Source: Bursaphelenchus xylophilus (taxonomy: Eukaryota > Nematoda > Chromadorea > Rhabditida > Aphelenchoididae). From it: 64,000 nt of DNA. Position 1 is the first letter of the stretch. Every line of letters begins with the position of its first letter. The notes beneath the pieces are model-generated. The model was not told the origin of the DNA and made no database searches. It saw only the letters and a program-made list of their open reading frames with translations. The stretch is from contig CAJFCV020000005.1 of assembly GCA_904066235.2 (NCBI GenBank), positions 9,791,501 through 9,855,500 of the forward strand. Reading direction: 5' to 3'. A program made the translations under genes and the position numbers. Positions 39,905 through 51,362 of the stretch are shown piece by piece.

Positions 39905-42900
39905 CTATACAAGCGGCTCCTCCGATTCTTCTGAACGAGCCGTACTGCGACAAGGTACACATATAAAAAGGCAGAAAAAGAGCAGGAAGACTACAATAAT
40001 TATAAGAAAGACGGCGAGCGCCTGCGTGGATCGGCATTGTTCCATGGCGAGCTCTTCTGGCACACCGAGAAATGTCTTTTCTTGAAAACATCGGCTGAAA
40101 AACAGAATGAAATTTCAGAATCCAAAGTTTCGCCCTTTTTGGAGCCAAATTGCGCCCCTAGCAAGCTGAACACTCTGATATTACACAAGGCACCAATAAA
40201 AATAAAGTGAATTAGAGATGTCGGAGTGAATTGAAGTGACCTATGCCGTTTGAAACATTACAGAATGAGATTTCAGAATCCAAAGTTTCGTCTTTTTTGG
40301 AGCCAAACTGCGCCCGTAGCAAGCTGAACACTCTGATATTACACAAGGCACCAATAAAAAATAAAGTGAATTAGAGATGTCGGAGTGAATTGAAGCGACC
40401 CATGCCGTTTGAAACATTACAGAATGAAATTTCAGAATCCAAAGTTTCGTCTTTTTTGGAGCCAAATTGCGCCCGTAGCAAGCTGAACACTCTGATATTA
40501 CACTAGGCACCAATAAAAAATAAAGTGAATTAGAGTTGTCGGAGTGAATTGAAGTGACCTATGCCGTTTGAAACATTACAGAATGAGATTTCAGAATCCA
40601 AAGTTTCGTCTTTTTTGGAGCCAAATTGCGCCCGTAGCAAGCTGAACACTCTGATATTACACTAGGCACCAATAAAAAATAAAGTGAATTAGAGATGTCG
40701 GAGTGAATTGAAGCGACCCATGCCGTTTGAAACATTACAGAATGAAATTTCAGAATCCAAAGTTTCGCCCTTTTTGGAGCCAAATTGCGCCCCTAGCAAG
40801 CTGAACACTCTGATATTACACAAGGCACCAATAAAAAATAAAGTGAATTAGAGATGTCGGAGTGAATTGAAGTGACCTATGCCGTTTGAAACATTACAGA
40901 ATGAAATTTCAGAATCCAAAGTTTCGCCCTTTTTGGAGCCAAATTGCGCCCCTAGCAAGCTGAACACTCTGATATTACACAAGGCACCAATAAAAAATAA
41001 AGTGAATTAGAGATGTCGGAGTGAATTGAAGTGACCTATGCCGTTTGAAACATTACAGAATGAGATTTCAGAATCCAAAGTTTCGTCTTTTTTGGAGCCA
41101 AATTGCGCCCGTAGCAAGCTGAACACTCTGATATTACACTAGGCACCAATAAAAAATAAAGTGAATTAGAGATGTCGGAGTGAATTGAAGCGACCCATGC
41201 CGTTTGAAACATTACAGAATGAAATTTCAGAATCCAAAGTTTCGCCCTTTTTGGAGCCAAATTGCGCCCCTAGCAAGCTGAACACTCTGATATTACACAA
41301 GGCACCAATAAAAAATAAAGTGAATTAGAGATGTCGGAGTGAATTGAAGTGACCTATGCCGTTTGAAACATTACAGAATGAAATTTCAGAATCCAAAGTT
41401 TCGCCCTTTTTGGAGCCAAATTGCGCCCCTAGCAAGCTGAACACTCTGATATTACACAAGGCACCAATAAAAAATAAAGTGAATTAGAGATGTCGGAGTG
41501 AATTGAAGTGACCTATGCCGTTTGAAACATTACAGAATGAGATTTCAGAATCCAAAGTTTCTCCCTTTTTGGAGCCAAATTGCGCCCGTAGCAAGCTGAA
41601 CACTCTGATATTACACAAGGCACCAATAAAAAATAAAGTGAATTAGAGATGTCGGAGTGAATTGAAGCGACCCATGCCGTTTGAAACATTACAGAATGAG
41701 ATTTCAGAATCCAAAGTTTCTCCCTTTTTGGAGCCAAATTGCGCCCGTAGCAAGCTGAACACTCTGATATTACACTAGGCACCAATAAAAAATAAAGTGA
41801 ATTAGAGATGTCGGAGTGAATTGAAGCGACCCATGCCGTTTGAAACATTACAGAATGAAATTTCAGAATCCAAAGTTTCGCCCTTTTTGGAGCCAAATTG
41901 CGCCCCTAGCAAGCTGAACACTCTGATATTACACTAGGCACCAATAAAAAATAAAGTGAATTAGAGATGTCGGAGTGAATTGAAGTGACCTATGCCGTTT
42001 GAAACATTACAGAATGAGATTTCAGAATCCAAAGTTTCGTCTTTTTTGGAGCCAAATTGCGCCCGTAGCAAGCTGAACACTCTGATATTACACTAGGCAG
42101 CAATAAAAAATAAAGTGAATTAGAGATGTCGGAGTGAATTGAAGCGACCCATGCCGTTTGAAACATTACAGAATGAAATTTCAGAATCCAAAGTTTCGCC
42201 CTTTTTGGAGCCAAATTGCGCCCCTAGCAAGCTGAACACTCTGATATTACACTAGGCACCAATAAAAAATAAAGTGAATTAGAGATGTCGGAGTGAATTG
42301 AAGCGACCCATGCCGTTTGAAACATTACAGAATGAGATTTCAGAATCCAAAGTTTCTCCCTTTTTGGAGCCAAATTGCGCCCGTAGCAAGCTGAACACTC
42401 TGATATTACACAAGGCACCAATAAAAAATAAAGTGAATTAGAGATGTCGGAGTGAATTGAAGTGACCTATGCCGTTTGAAACATTACAGAATGAGATTTC
42501 CGAATCCAAAGTTTCGCCCTTTTTGGAGCCAAATTGCGCCCGTAGCAAGCTGAACACTCTGATATTACACTAGGCACCAATAAAAAATAAAGTGAATTAG
42601 AGATGTCGGAGTGAATTGAAGTGACCTATGCCGTTTGAAACATTACAGAATGAGATTTCAGAATCCAAAGTTTCGTCTTTTTTGGAGCCAAATTGCGCCC
42701 GTAGCAAGCTGAACACTCTGATATTACACTAGGCAGCAATAAAAAATAAAGTGAATTAGAGATGTCGGAGTGAATTGAAGTGACCTATGCCGTTTGAAAC
42801 ACTACAGAATGAGATTTCAGAATCCAAAGTTTCGCCCTTTTTGGAGCCAAATTGCGCCCGTAGCAAGCTGAACACTCTGATATTACACTAGGCACCAATA

Positions 42901-44869
42901 AAAAATAAAGTGAATTAGAGATGTCGGAGTGAATTAAAGTGACCTATGCCGTTTGAAACATTACAGAATGAGATTTCAGAATCCAAAGTTTCGCCCTTTT
43001 TGGAGCCAAACTGCGCCCGTAGCAAGCTGAACACTCTGATATTACACTAGGCAGCAATAAAAAATAAAGTGAATTAGAGATGTCGGAGTGAATTGAAGTG
43101 ACCTATGCCGTTTGAAACACTACAGAATGAGATTTCAGAATCCAAAGTTTCGCCCTTTTTGGAGCCAAATTGCGCCCGTAGCAAGCTGAACACTCTGATA
43201 TTACACTAGGCACCAATAAAAAATAAAGTGAATTCGAGATGTCGGAGTGAATTGAAGTGGCCTATGCCGTTTGAAACATTACAGAATGAGATTTCAGAAT
43301 CCAAAGTTTCGCCCTTTTTGGAGCCAAATTGCGCCCGTAGCAAGCTGAACACTCTGATATTACACTAGGCACCAATAAAAAATAAAGTGAATTAGAGATG
43401 TCGGAGTGAATTGAAGTGACCTATGCCGTTTGAAACATTACAGAATGAGATTTCAGAATCCAAAGTTTCGTCTTTTTTGGAGCCAAATTGCGCCCGTAGC
43501 AAGCTGAACACTCTGATATTACACTAGGCAGCAATAAAAAATAAAGTGAATTAGAGATGTCGGAGTGAATTGAAGTGACCTATGCCGTTTGAAACACTAC
43601 AGAATGAGATTTCAGAATCCAAAGTTTCGCCCTTTTTGGAGCCAAATTGCGCCCGTAGCAAGCTGAACACTCTGATATTACACTAGGCACCAATAAAAAA
43701 TAAAGTGAATTAGAGATGTCGGAGTGAATTAAAGTGACCTATGCCGTTTGAAACATTACAGAATGAGATTTCAGAATCCAAAGTTTCGCCCTTTTTGGAG
43801 CCAAACTGCGCCCGTAGCAAGCTGAACACTCTGATATTACACTAGGCACCAATAAAAAATAAAGTGAATTCGAGATGTCGGAGTGAATTGAAGTGGCCTA
43901 TGCCGTTTGAAACATTACAGAATGAGATTTCAGAATCCAAAGTTTCGCCCTTTTTGGAGCCAAATTGCGCCCGTAGCAAGCTGAACACTCTGATATTACA
44001 CTAGGCACCAATAAAAAATAAAGTGAATTAGAGATGTCCAAGTCCCCCAAATCCCCAGATGAAACACTGAAAATAAACTCGAAATCTGCCCCAAGTTGAG
44101 ACTAGCCGAATATTTGCTTAATTTTCAACGTGTTGGCAACATCCTTCCCTTTTTTCAACGTCAATCTGTCGAAACCCCCGAAAAAATCCGACATTTCTTG
44201 GTGATTTTCAACCGAAAAACTCTGAAATTTCTCGATCATTTTCAACCGAAATGCCCTGGTTTTCGGGGAAAAAGAGCCTTTTTTCAAAAGGTTGCAGCGA
44301 CCTCAGTTTGCACTTAAAAATCTTCTTATTTCGTAGGCAAAAAATAATGTCGCTTAAAAATACATATTTCAAAAACGAACTCTCTGCGCCGCCTCCGCCG
44401 AAAGTTATAGCCTCCTACTTTCCTTCAAATTTCTTGAAAGACCCTGTAGACAAGAAACAGACGCGAAATCTGCAAAGATATTTGAGCAATGACAAAATTA
44501 CGCGACTCAACCTGCTGATTTTTGAACTAACTTACATTTCATAGAACCCAACGGAAGTGCTTTCCTCTCCATTGACCTGCCGAGTCGTTATGAACAACCG
44601 ATACCGGTGGCTACTGCTGAGCCCTCTGTAATATTATATAATACACGTATAATAAATGTATTAATAAATCGAAAATTATCTTACCTCGAATGAGAGGAGG
44701 AAGAAGATCCATGACTCGACCCACTGGAGCTTGACCCCGATTTTGTAGCGCTACTACTACCCCTCGAGCTGCTGCTCCCTCTTCCGCCGCCACCATGCCC
44801 ACCTCTTGATTCGATCAAGGGCGAGAGCAGTAAGAAAAACAAGAAAACTTTAGGAGTAGACAACAGCAT
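39905..44869 (-). CDS. Gly/Ser-rich type-I membrane protein, paralogue 2, with satellite-filled intron
   Basis: Exons on the minus strand are 44685-44869, 44536-44625 and 39905-40094, giving 154 residues in one frame. Residues 1-21 are a signal peptide (MLLSTPKVFLFFLLLSPLIE). They are followed by a Gly/Ser-rich segment (SRGGHGGGGRGSSSSRGSSS) and exon 2 ending GFYE. Exon 3 starts RCFQEKTFLG, has a second cysteine after 17 residues, a transmembrane helix (ALAVFLIIIVVFLLFFCLFI) and the tail PCRSTARSEESEEPLV. Both introns are phase 2 as in the two paralogues, and the exon 3 start aligns with QCLKAY and QCVEEK there, which supports joining exons 4.4 kb apart. Intron 2 contains the 159-bp satellite array (40101-44037). 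Splicing over this intron is inferred. If the array blocks it, the gene would be truncated after exon 2. Confidence 0.7.
40101..44037. repeat. Satellite array, 159-bp unit, about 25 copies, with 477-bp higher-order repeat
   Basis: The unit can be recognised by agaatgagatttcagaatcc, gccaaattgcgcccgtagca and caataaaaaataaagtgaat. Spacing is 159 bp throughout (for example 40420 to 40579). Diagnostic variants recur every third unit in the left half: identical blocks start at 40559, 41036, 41513 and 41990, exactly 477 bp apart. The right half shows larger shared blocks, with variant sites separated by 636 and 795 bp (4 and 5 units). Copies differ by only a few substitutions, so the array is young or homogenised. 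It lies in intron 2 of a membrane protein gene, 8 nt or less from the 3' splice site at one end and ~500 nt from the donor at the other. Confidence 0.95.
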
Positions 44870-45565
44870 GTTAAAATAAAAGTGATCACGAAGTGCATGA
44901 CAGGTCAAAAATTGGAGGAGGGACTTTTTGTAGTCTTTGAGCTCGAACAGCCGGCAGGAACGTGATATTATGTATGGAGGTCATGGTCTGTGAGGGATCA
45001 GGAGAGCCGGCTGGGAGTTGATGAAACTATTTTTACATTTTCCTGTGGGTCATTAGACATTGATTAGAGAGGCAAGAGAGTGACACGTAATGCAAATTTT
45101 CATAATGGATTTATTAGGGTAATGGCCGAAATGTGATGCTCAGATGGCCTTCAAATTTTGAGTGTCTGCCTGAACTATCATATTAATGCCACAAAATTTT
45201 AGCTCGCACGATGCAAGGACAGCCAAGATATTAAAAAATTTGGGGTGAGTGAAAATAAGGGAAGGGGCAGAGGGAAAAGCAGTAAGTTCCGAATAAAAAA
45301 TCGCTTGAGTTTCTGCAAAGCGCGACCTCAAGCTACTGCAGGTACGTTAACAAACACAAATCTTTATATTTATCTGTAAGCTTTTGTCAGAAACTGAACG
45401 TTGACCTTCATGTGCTTCACTTGTTGAGTGATACTCCTGTAATATGTACTCTGTATATCGCGGATTATAAAAAAATTTTCCTTCAAATTTAGATCGCAAC
45501 ATAACTTGATGAACTGATAATATTTATTTCTCTTGAGGTATCGCGTCAAAGAATGAATTTGATAT
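44870..45565. other. Intergenic between paralogues 2 and 3
   Basis: AT-rich, with the presumed promoter of paralogue 2 and the 3' side of paralogue 3. A diverged dispersed-repeat motif (tttctgcaaagcgcgacc) is near 45310. No other feature is visible. Confidence 0.45.
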
Positions 45566-46122
45566 CTACAGATATTCGACATTTTCTTCCTGCAACCGTT
45601 TTCTGTCTTCATTTGCTCGAAAGTTTTCAAACGTGTCATCGCCTGCATTTTTGGCCACATAAATTGCAATCCCAATAACAAATCCAGCGCCAACAATAAT
45701 GATTGTAATCGCCAATATATATTGGATTGACATTCTTCGAAGGCGGAATCCCCATCAAATCCTTGCGCTAATTTTTCTTCAACGCATTGCCTTAAAAGGC
45801 CGATTTTGCAGCGTAAATATCTTACATATACTCGGCGTCATTATACGGCCGGCGACTTCTCGATGAACTGCTACTTTGAGAGCCATAATACCCACTAGAC
45901 CAACCGCTAAAACAATATAAGTTGTCTTGTATTTTAAGACGATGACTCATACCCGGAAGATCTGGATCGTCCCCTAACACTTCCTCGAGAACCTCCACGG
46001 CCACCGCCGCGGCCACCACCACCTCTTCCACCACTACTTCCACGACCTCCACCACCACGACCACCCCGAGGTTCAATTAACGGAAATAATAGCAAAAATA
46101 TTATAAAATACTTAGACAACAT
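45566..46122 (-). pseudogene. Gly/Arg-rich type-I membrane protein, paralogue 3, frameshifted
   Basis: Exons on the minus strand are 45953-46122, 45826-45906 and 45566-45790, with introns of 46 and 35 nt in the same phase-2 positions as the paralogues. Exon 1 encodes a signal peptide (MLSKYFIIFLLLFPLIEP) and an RGG-rich tract (RGGRGGGGRGSSGGRGGGGR). Exon 2 has WSSGYYGSQSSSSSRSRR and ends DAEY. Exon 3 starts QCVEEKLAQGFDGDSAFEEC. The transmembrane helix (ILAITIIIVGAGFVIGIAIY) and tail (ending RLQEENVEYL) lie in another frame, so the exons sum to 476 nt, not a multiple of three. The break is near 45729-45738, right after the second cysteine. It may be a real inactivating indel or a sequence error. 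Without it the tail would be unrelated sequence to about 45370. Confidence 0.65.
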
Positions 46123-46385
46123 TTGTGAGATCAAAAAAGAAGACAAAATGATAGGCAACGGGAACGTCTGTGACGTGTTTTTTGACCTCCTACAGCTGTT
46201 ACTTTGTTGAAAAAAAAGTTAAAAAAAAACAAACTTGAAACTTTGCTAGTTCTCTCATTTTTTTATTTCTGAAAATTTTCAATTTATCTAACAAAAATGA
46301 CTTCAGAACTACCCGTAGCAACTTCTCCATCCTCTATTTCCTAAAAATTCAAAACTCCCGCGCTTTTGGCATAACTTGCAACAGA
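46123..46385. other. Divergent intergenic region
   Basis: About 260 nt separate the minus-strand paralogue 3 from the plus-strand condensin gene, so the two may share a bidirectional promoter. It is T/A-rich and no clear TATA box stands out. Confidence 0.4.
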
Positions 46386-46515
46386 ATGCCAAGCTTTCGC
46401 GCCAAGAATTTCATTCAAAAGAGAAAAACAAAAAATTGTTTGGATCCACGGGAAAAATTCGTCGGAAAACTTGTGGATTGAACAAATCTGCGAATATTCG
46501 ACGTGTCATACCAAA

Positions 46516-49500
46516 ATGCAGTACAAGAATGCCGATGTGCGACGGCTGTATGCAGATCGAGAAGATATTGATGTAGAGGAAGCGAGAAATCTCTTCCTGA
46601 GGGACGATATCCTTCGAGCAGAGGATGTAAGTGTCATTTCTTATTTTTGCAGCTCATGTTTTACCTTTTGCATGTGTTTTTTACTGATTTTGACCTGTTT
46701 TTGGCTTCTAGGGAAAGAAATTGTGCGTTTTCATTGCTCTCCACAAACTTGATCGAGATGTTATGTACGACTTGCTCGGTGAAATGGTCGTGAATCGGGC
46801 TATGACTCAGTAAGTTGGCATTTATTTGGTTTTCTTGTTTTAGGAGGGATGAGGATGTCCAAGGCGGACAGAAGATTTTCAGTCTTTTTGTTTTGGTGTT
46901 AAGTATAATATGGGACCAAAAACGGATTGTTTCGGACTTTGTTTTTTGATGTAGCTGCTTGTTCGAGCAATCATATGTCGGCTTCAAGGCATTTTGGACT
47001 TTTGCTTGAAGTTTTTTCTGCGAGTTTAAAAGTTTTGACGTATCTTTTCATCATGGTCAACATCAGAAATTATTTATATTTATCTTTTTTCTGGTACGCT
47101 GTCATATAGATTATAGATGGAATGTGTTACAGAGACCATCTTTCTCGTATTGGACGATTTCTGGCACTTTTATACGATCGAGCTTCAGACGATATCATCC
47201 TTCAAGGTGAAGATTCTCAACAAGCCGAAGATAAATTGACGAAACAATGGTTGGCCACAGTTTTTACCGAGTTTGTTGATTTTATTACTATTTGCAAGGA
47301 TCGGGAGATTGCTGAGAAATTCGCGGCGGTAAGAAATTCTTACAGTTGACATTAATATTTTAGGTGTTCAAATCAGCAGTTGACGATCCGAAGCCCGACC
47401 TCAGCACAATGCTCTTCACGGCCACGATGAGAGTTTGGTCGCGAATTGACGTAAGTCTATTTGGTTTCTGTTTTGATTTCTAGTCTCCCAACGATCACAT
47501 TGCTTGGGGTGCCTATTATGTTCAACAGTGCGTCTATCCGCCAAGAAGTGAGGATAAGATTCAGCAGGCGGTCTATGAGGAGAAGCATCAAGCTGCTTTC
47601 ATTTCTGCGCTCAAACATCCTAGTGTTCCCATTCGTTTGCAAGCTTTGGAGGGCGCCGTGGAGAAGGTCGTTTTCTGGTGGGACGACTTTCAAAAGTCGT
47701 ACAGATCTAAGTTTTTGGACGCTCTATGCGATCTGGCCAAGGATTCGCAGGCCGAATGTCGAGCGGCGGTTTTTAAGGTGAGTTTAAGATTTTTGTCGTT
47801 TTTTTTTGATTTTTAGGTAAACACGGATTCAGATTTGGGGCTGAAATCTAATGTTTTTGATTTCAGTGCCTCAGATTCTTTGCGTTGAACCCGGCAACAT
47901 CTTCCAAAGCAGCTTCTGATTTATTGCCAAGGATCTGTAAAGATGGCGTGGATGACGTCAAAGAGAAAGTCCGTTACAATTGCTGTAAAGCCATGAATTT
48001 TTTCGTGGAAAGAGCTAATGTTACAGTAGGTTTTTGGACAATGACTTTGACTATTTTTTCACTCACAAAATTAGTTTTTGTCTTTCTAGTTCAGCGGCTT
48101 CATTGGTTTCGACGATCTGTGTCATCGTCTGGATTTTGAAGAAAACGAGGCCATCGAGCAATGTCTGGTCAAGCTGATCAAAACCAAGTCCCCAGCCGAC
48201 TATGGGCTTGTGCTGCAGAAGTTTGTCCATAAATTTGTGAAGATCTCAAGAAATGCCGCCCTCGACTACCATCGATTGCTCTTCTGCACTGGACTTATCA
48301 AATTGGAGGATGCTTGTAAGTGTTTTTGAATTTTTAGGTGTTTAGTAGCGTTTTATGTTGGTTAGAATGCATTTGAAGACTAATGAAAATAAATTTTTTA
48401 GTGAAGTACATTGAGGCCCTTGTTGGTCTCATCAACCCGTTTTTGGAGAAAAAAGACGAGTTCACGGAGGAAGAAGAGATCGAAAGCTTCAACAGAAGTA
48501 GGTTTTTGCCTCTTTTTTCTTCATTATTTTAGAGGTAAACATAAAAAAAGACGTCTTCGACTGCGCCATCGTCCTCTACGCCACAATTCAGCCCACAGCC
48601 GCCGCCTCGGACAACTCTCGAGTTCGCACTGACCTCTCGACAGTCAACCGCATCTTCTCGGAGATTGCGTCCACCATTTTCGAGCTCTTTGAATCCCATG
48701 AAGGCCTCATGGACTCGGCCTTAACGTTGGCCAGCCTGTCCCCGAACACGGTCCGATTTCTCCCAAGGTTCTTCCTACAGGTGGAACGAGATGTCCGTGG
48801 CGGAAAAATTGTGGACAGGAAAATCCATGCCTTCGCCATGAACGACATGAACAGATTCACTCAGATTTTATTGGAAGGATTAACGCAAGTCCAACTGAGT
48901 TCGCAGAAAATCGCATCGAAAAATATCCCAACTCCCGCGAAACAGTCGAGACCGTCCATCTTCTTGAATGAAGTGGCGGTTATTGATGCGTTGACGGCAG
49001 TGTTGGACAATCCAGCAACCTCATCGTACCTTTTCAATGTGAGTTTTGAAAAGAAAAAAATTTGAAGAAATTTTTTGTGGGATTTTCTCAAAATTTGGAG
49101 GACGTTTTTTTTTGATACAGTGACGGACCTCATCCAGTGACAAAAAACGTACCATTTTGCAGCCGGGAAGTATCAAAAATGCAGCAAAATACCTCCCTCT
49201 GCAAATGAAAAACTCCGATTTACAAAGCGCGCCAGCTGTTTTTGTGAGGGAAAAGGCGCGCCCAAAATTTTTTGGTTGGAGAGGGAGGTATTTTACTACA
49301 TTTTTGATACTTCCCGGATGTAAAATGGTACGTTTTTGCCACTGGATCAGGCCCGTCAGTGTATCAAAAAAAAACGGCATCCAAATTTTGAGAAAATATG
49401 GCATTGGCGTACTTTTGAATTTTGGTTATTCTAGGAATACGATTTCTTCGTCTCCCAATTTATCGAGAAGCTGGTTCAAACCAGAGACAACTTCATGCTG

Positions 49501-50623
49501 GCCAGAAGGAATGGCCGCTCATCGAGGGACCTCCCAGAAGGCTTATTTGGCCGCACAACGGACACAATCGCGATCTTGAGAATATTGAGTTATGACAAGA
49601 AGATCAGAGTGGAAGTCAAGGAAGAAGAAGATAGTAAGATTTTAATTTTTTGGTTTTTTTGACATTACCATGGATGAGTAGTACTTTTATGAGGGTTATG
49701 TTTCATTTTGAAACTTTCAGCTCAACGCCGCAACCGGCGCGGACGCCGCGCGAGAACAGCTGAACCGGACGAACAAAGTCAGACCGGTGAAGCCGACGCC
49801 GACCCTCTTTTGTACGAATCTGACTGGATTGACACTCAGTTCGGCCTGAGCCCCCAATTGGTTTGTCAGGCGGAGATTGCCGAGACCCTGTATAATGCCC
49901 TCGGGCTGTATGTGCGAAGCCATCCACATAAAGAAGCGACCTTGAAAAGAGTGCTGGCAACGATTCAAAAAGTTCACGAATATGCCATTGCCAACCCAAT
50001 CAGAGGAAATCGGTCCACCATAACGGCCTTTAACGAGTGTCAGAAGAGAATTAAACACGCCTTGGAGATTGTGGCGCCAACTGAAAATAGACAGCAGATC
50101 CCGACAATTCATGAAGAAGATGAGGAGAATTTGTCGAGAGATGGAACGGTTGCCACCGTGGAGCAGAATGAAGAAGGTAGGTCGAGTTTGGAGGGAAGAA
50201 TGAGAGTTTTAAACGGGTTTGGAGCATTTTCCACGTTGATGTCAATGTCATGGATAACATATTTTTTTTCGAGACGGGCCTGAATTTTGTAAAGGGAGTA
50301 GAATGACGAAGAAAAAGGGGTTTTTGTGGATGAAATGAGATATTAAAAAAGATTTTTGGCCAAATTTTTGAAATTTGATGTCATGGATAATATAATATTT
50401 TTTCCAAAAATAATATTAAGATTGTTTAGAAGCCCCGCCAATAGAGCCCTCGGCCATCATGGACGCCACAATCAAGTCGGAACCGAACGTCGAAAATTGC
50501 GGAGAGTTCTCGACCCTCCAGGAAAACACGGAAAATGAACCGCCGGTTGATCATGATACATCGAGCAAAATCGAAAATGAAACGTCTTCTGATCTCAATG
50601 GAACACTCGTCGAAGGACCCTAA
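46516..50623 (+). CDS. capg-2: Condensin II subunit G2-like HEAT-repeat protein
   Basis: Exons: 46516-46626, 46712-46809, 47133-47328, 47364-47450, 47484-47777, 47867-48025, 48090-48315, 48402-48498, 48533-49038, 49435-49633, 49721-50176, 50430-50623. All phases agree and give about 873 residues (888 if translation starts at the in-frame ATG at 46471). The protein is alpha-helical with HEAT-like repeats. The best match I recall to NCAPG2 runs through AECRAAVFKCLRFFALNP, DLLPRI, VKEKVR and the following repeat (FDDLCHRLDFEENEAIEQCL). A basic patch (QRRNRRGRRARTAE) starts exon 11, and the last exon is acidic and disordered. Condensin II compacts chromosomes in mitosis and meiosis. It is shorter than vertebrate NCAPG2 (about 1140 residues). 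Another possible start is at 46386 (MPSFRAKNFIQKRKTKNC), spliced through a 49-nt intron into YKNADVRR. Intron 9 holds a MITE. Confidence 0.75.
49118..49361. mobile_element. Short TIR element (MITE), family B, copy 1, in condensin intron 9
   Basis: The element is 244 bp, begins cagtgacggacctcatccag and ends with the inverted counterpart (ctggatcaggcccgtcagtg), flanked by TA on both sides. The terminal inverted repeats extend ~100 bp with matching blocks such as gtaccattttgcagccggga and gatacttcccgg. The CAGTG end and TA target fit a Tc1/mariner-type parent. A second copy is at 53184-53427. Confidence 0.85.
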
Positions 50624-50885
50624 CTCAAACTTATAATGGCGTTTTTGTTTTGTTTTTGAAGTTGTAAACTAAATGGACTTGGTTAGTGTAATGGATTTTA
50701 ATTGAAAGAAGATAAATGTAAAGTTTAAATTGAATCGGAAGAATTTCCTGTAGTCGACGGGGATTTTGAGAAAATATTGTTCTGAATGAAACATTTAGGT
50801 GGGGTGTCGTCACGACAAATCTTTTGGAAATTATTCCTCTCCAAATTTGCATTCTTTTTACGGATGTGAACGGAAGTGCCGAGTT
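50624..50885. other. 3' flank of the condensin gene
   Basis: AT-rich, probably the 3' UTR and the short promoter of the next gene. Nothing else is visible. Confidence 0.4.
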
Positions 50886-51362
50886 ATGTTATTTCCAATA
50901 TATTTGCTGTTGTTGGCAGTCGGTTCTACCGTAAATATCCGAAATGAAAAGTTTTTGGTCGATTTCAGCGAGTTTTCTTTTATTTCAAGCTGTTCATGGT
51001 AAATTTGCTCTTTATTTCTTCATTTTTAGGTGTGAATTCTTGTGGAACGCGCGGGAGAATTTACGGAGCATTGTTTATTCTAAGGTTTTTTTCTTCAAAA
51101 ATCGACTGATTTAAAATAGTTTCTGACCTTATTTTAGGTTAACATAAGGCGAGAACGCATTTCCATCCTGCTAAAGTCTAAAAACAACAAAGACACAAAC
51201 AAAATCAGCTTACCGCGCTCAATTTGGGTCAGGGGATTCATATTTCGAAAGTTTTCGCAGATTATACTCCAAAACCAGCTCGAAATTGGACAAAATCTGC
51301 AATTCCCACAACAATTATACCGAGAAAAATCGATTGTGGCGCTTCGCCTCGACATCTACTGA
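50886..51362 (+). CDS. Small secreted protein, hypothetical
   Basis: Three exons can be joined in phase: 50886-50998, 51030-51084 and 51138-51362, giving 130 residues. The N-terminus (MLFPIYLLLLAVGSTV) is a good signal peptide. The mature part includes FLVDFSEFSFISSCSWCEFL and is strongly basic in the last exon (VNIRRERISILLKSKNNKDT), ending ALRLDIY. The first intron is only 31 nt; without splicing it the frame stops right after SSCSW, so a 38-residue product is the alternative. The second donor (gttttt) is weak. No family recognised. A dense set of palindromic GCAC-N-GTGC motifs starts about 45 bp beyond the stop. Confidence 0.45.

Noticed and set aside
40241..42421. Series of minus-strand open frames of 65-127 codons within the satellite array
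   Set aside because: They are the same 53-codon satellite unit read in one frame; stops come and go with single-base satellite variants, so they are not treated as genes.
40101..44037. Regular repeats resembling a CRISPR array
   Set aside because: The whole 159-bp unit repeats without variable spacers, so this is a tandem satellite in a eukaryotic intron.
45370..45696. Continuation of paralogue 3 exon 3 in its original frame (108 codons)
   Set aside because: After the second cysteine this frame loses similarity to the paralogues, while the shifted frame gives a clear membrane helix and short tail as in the others.
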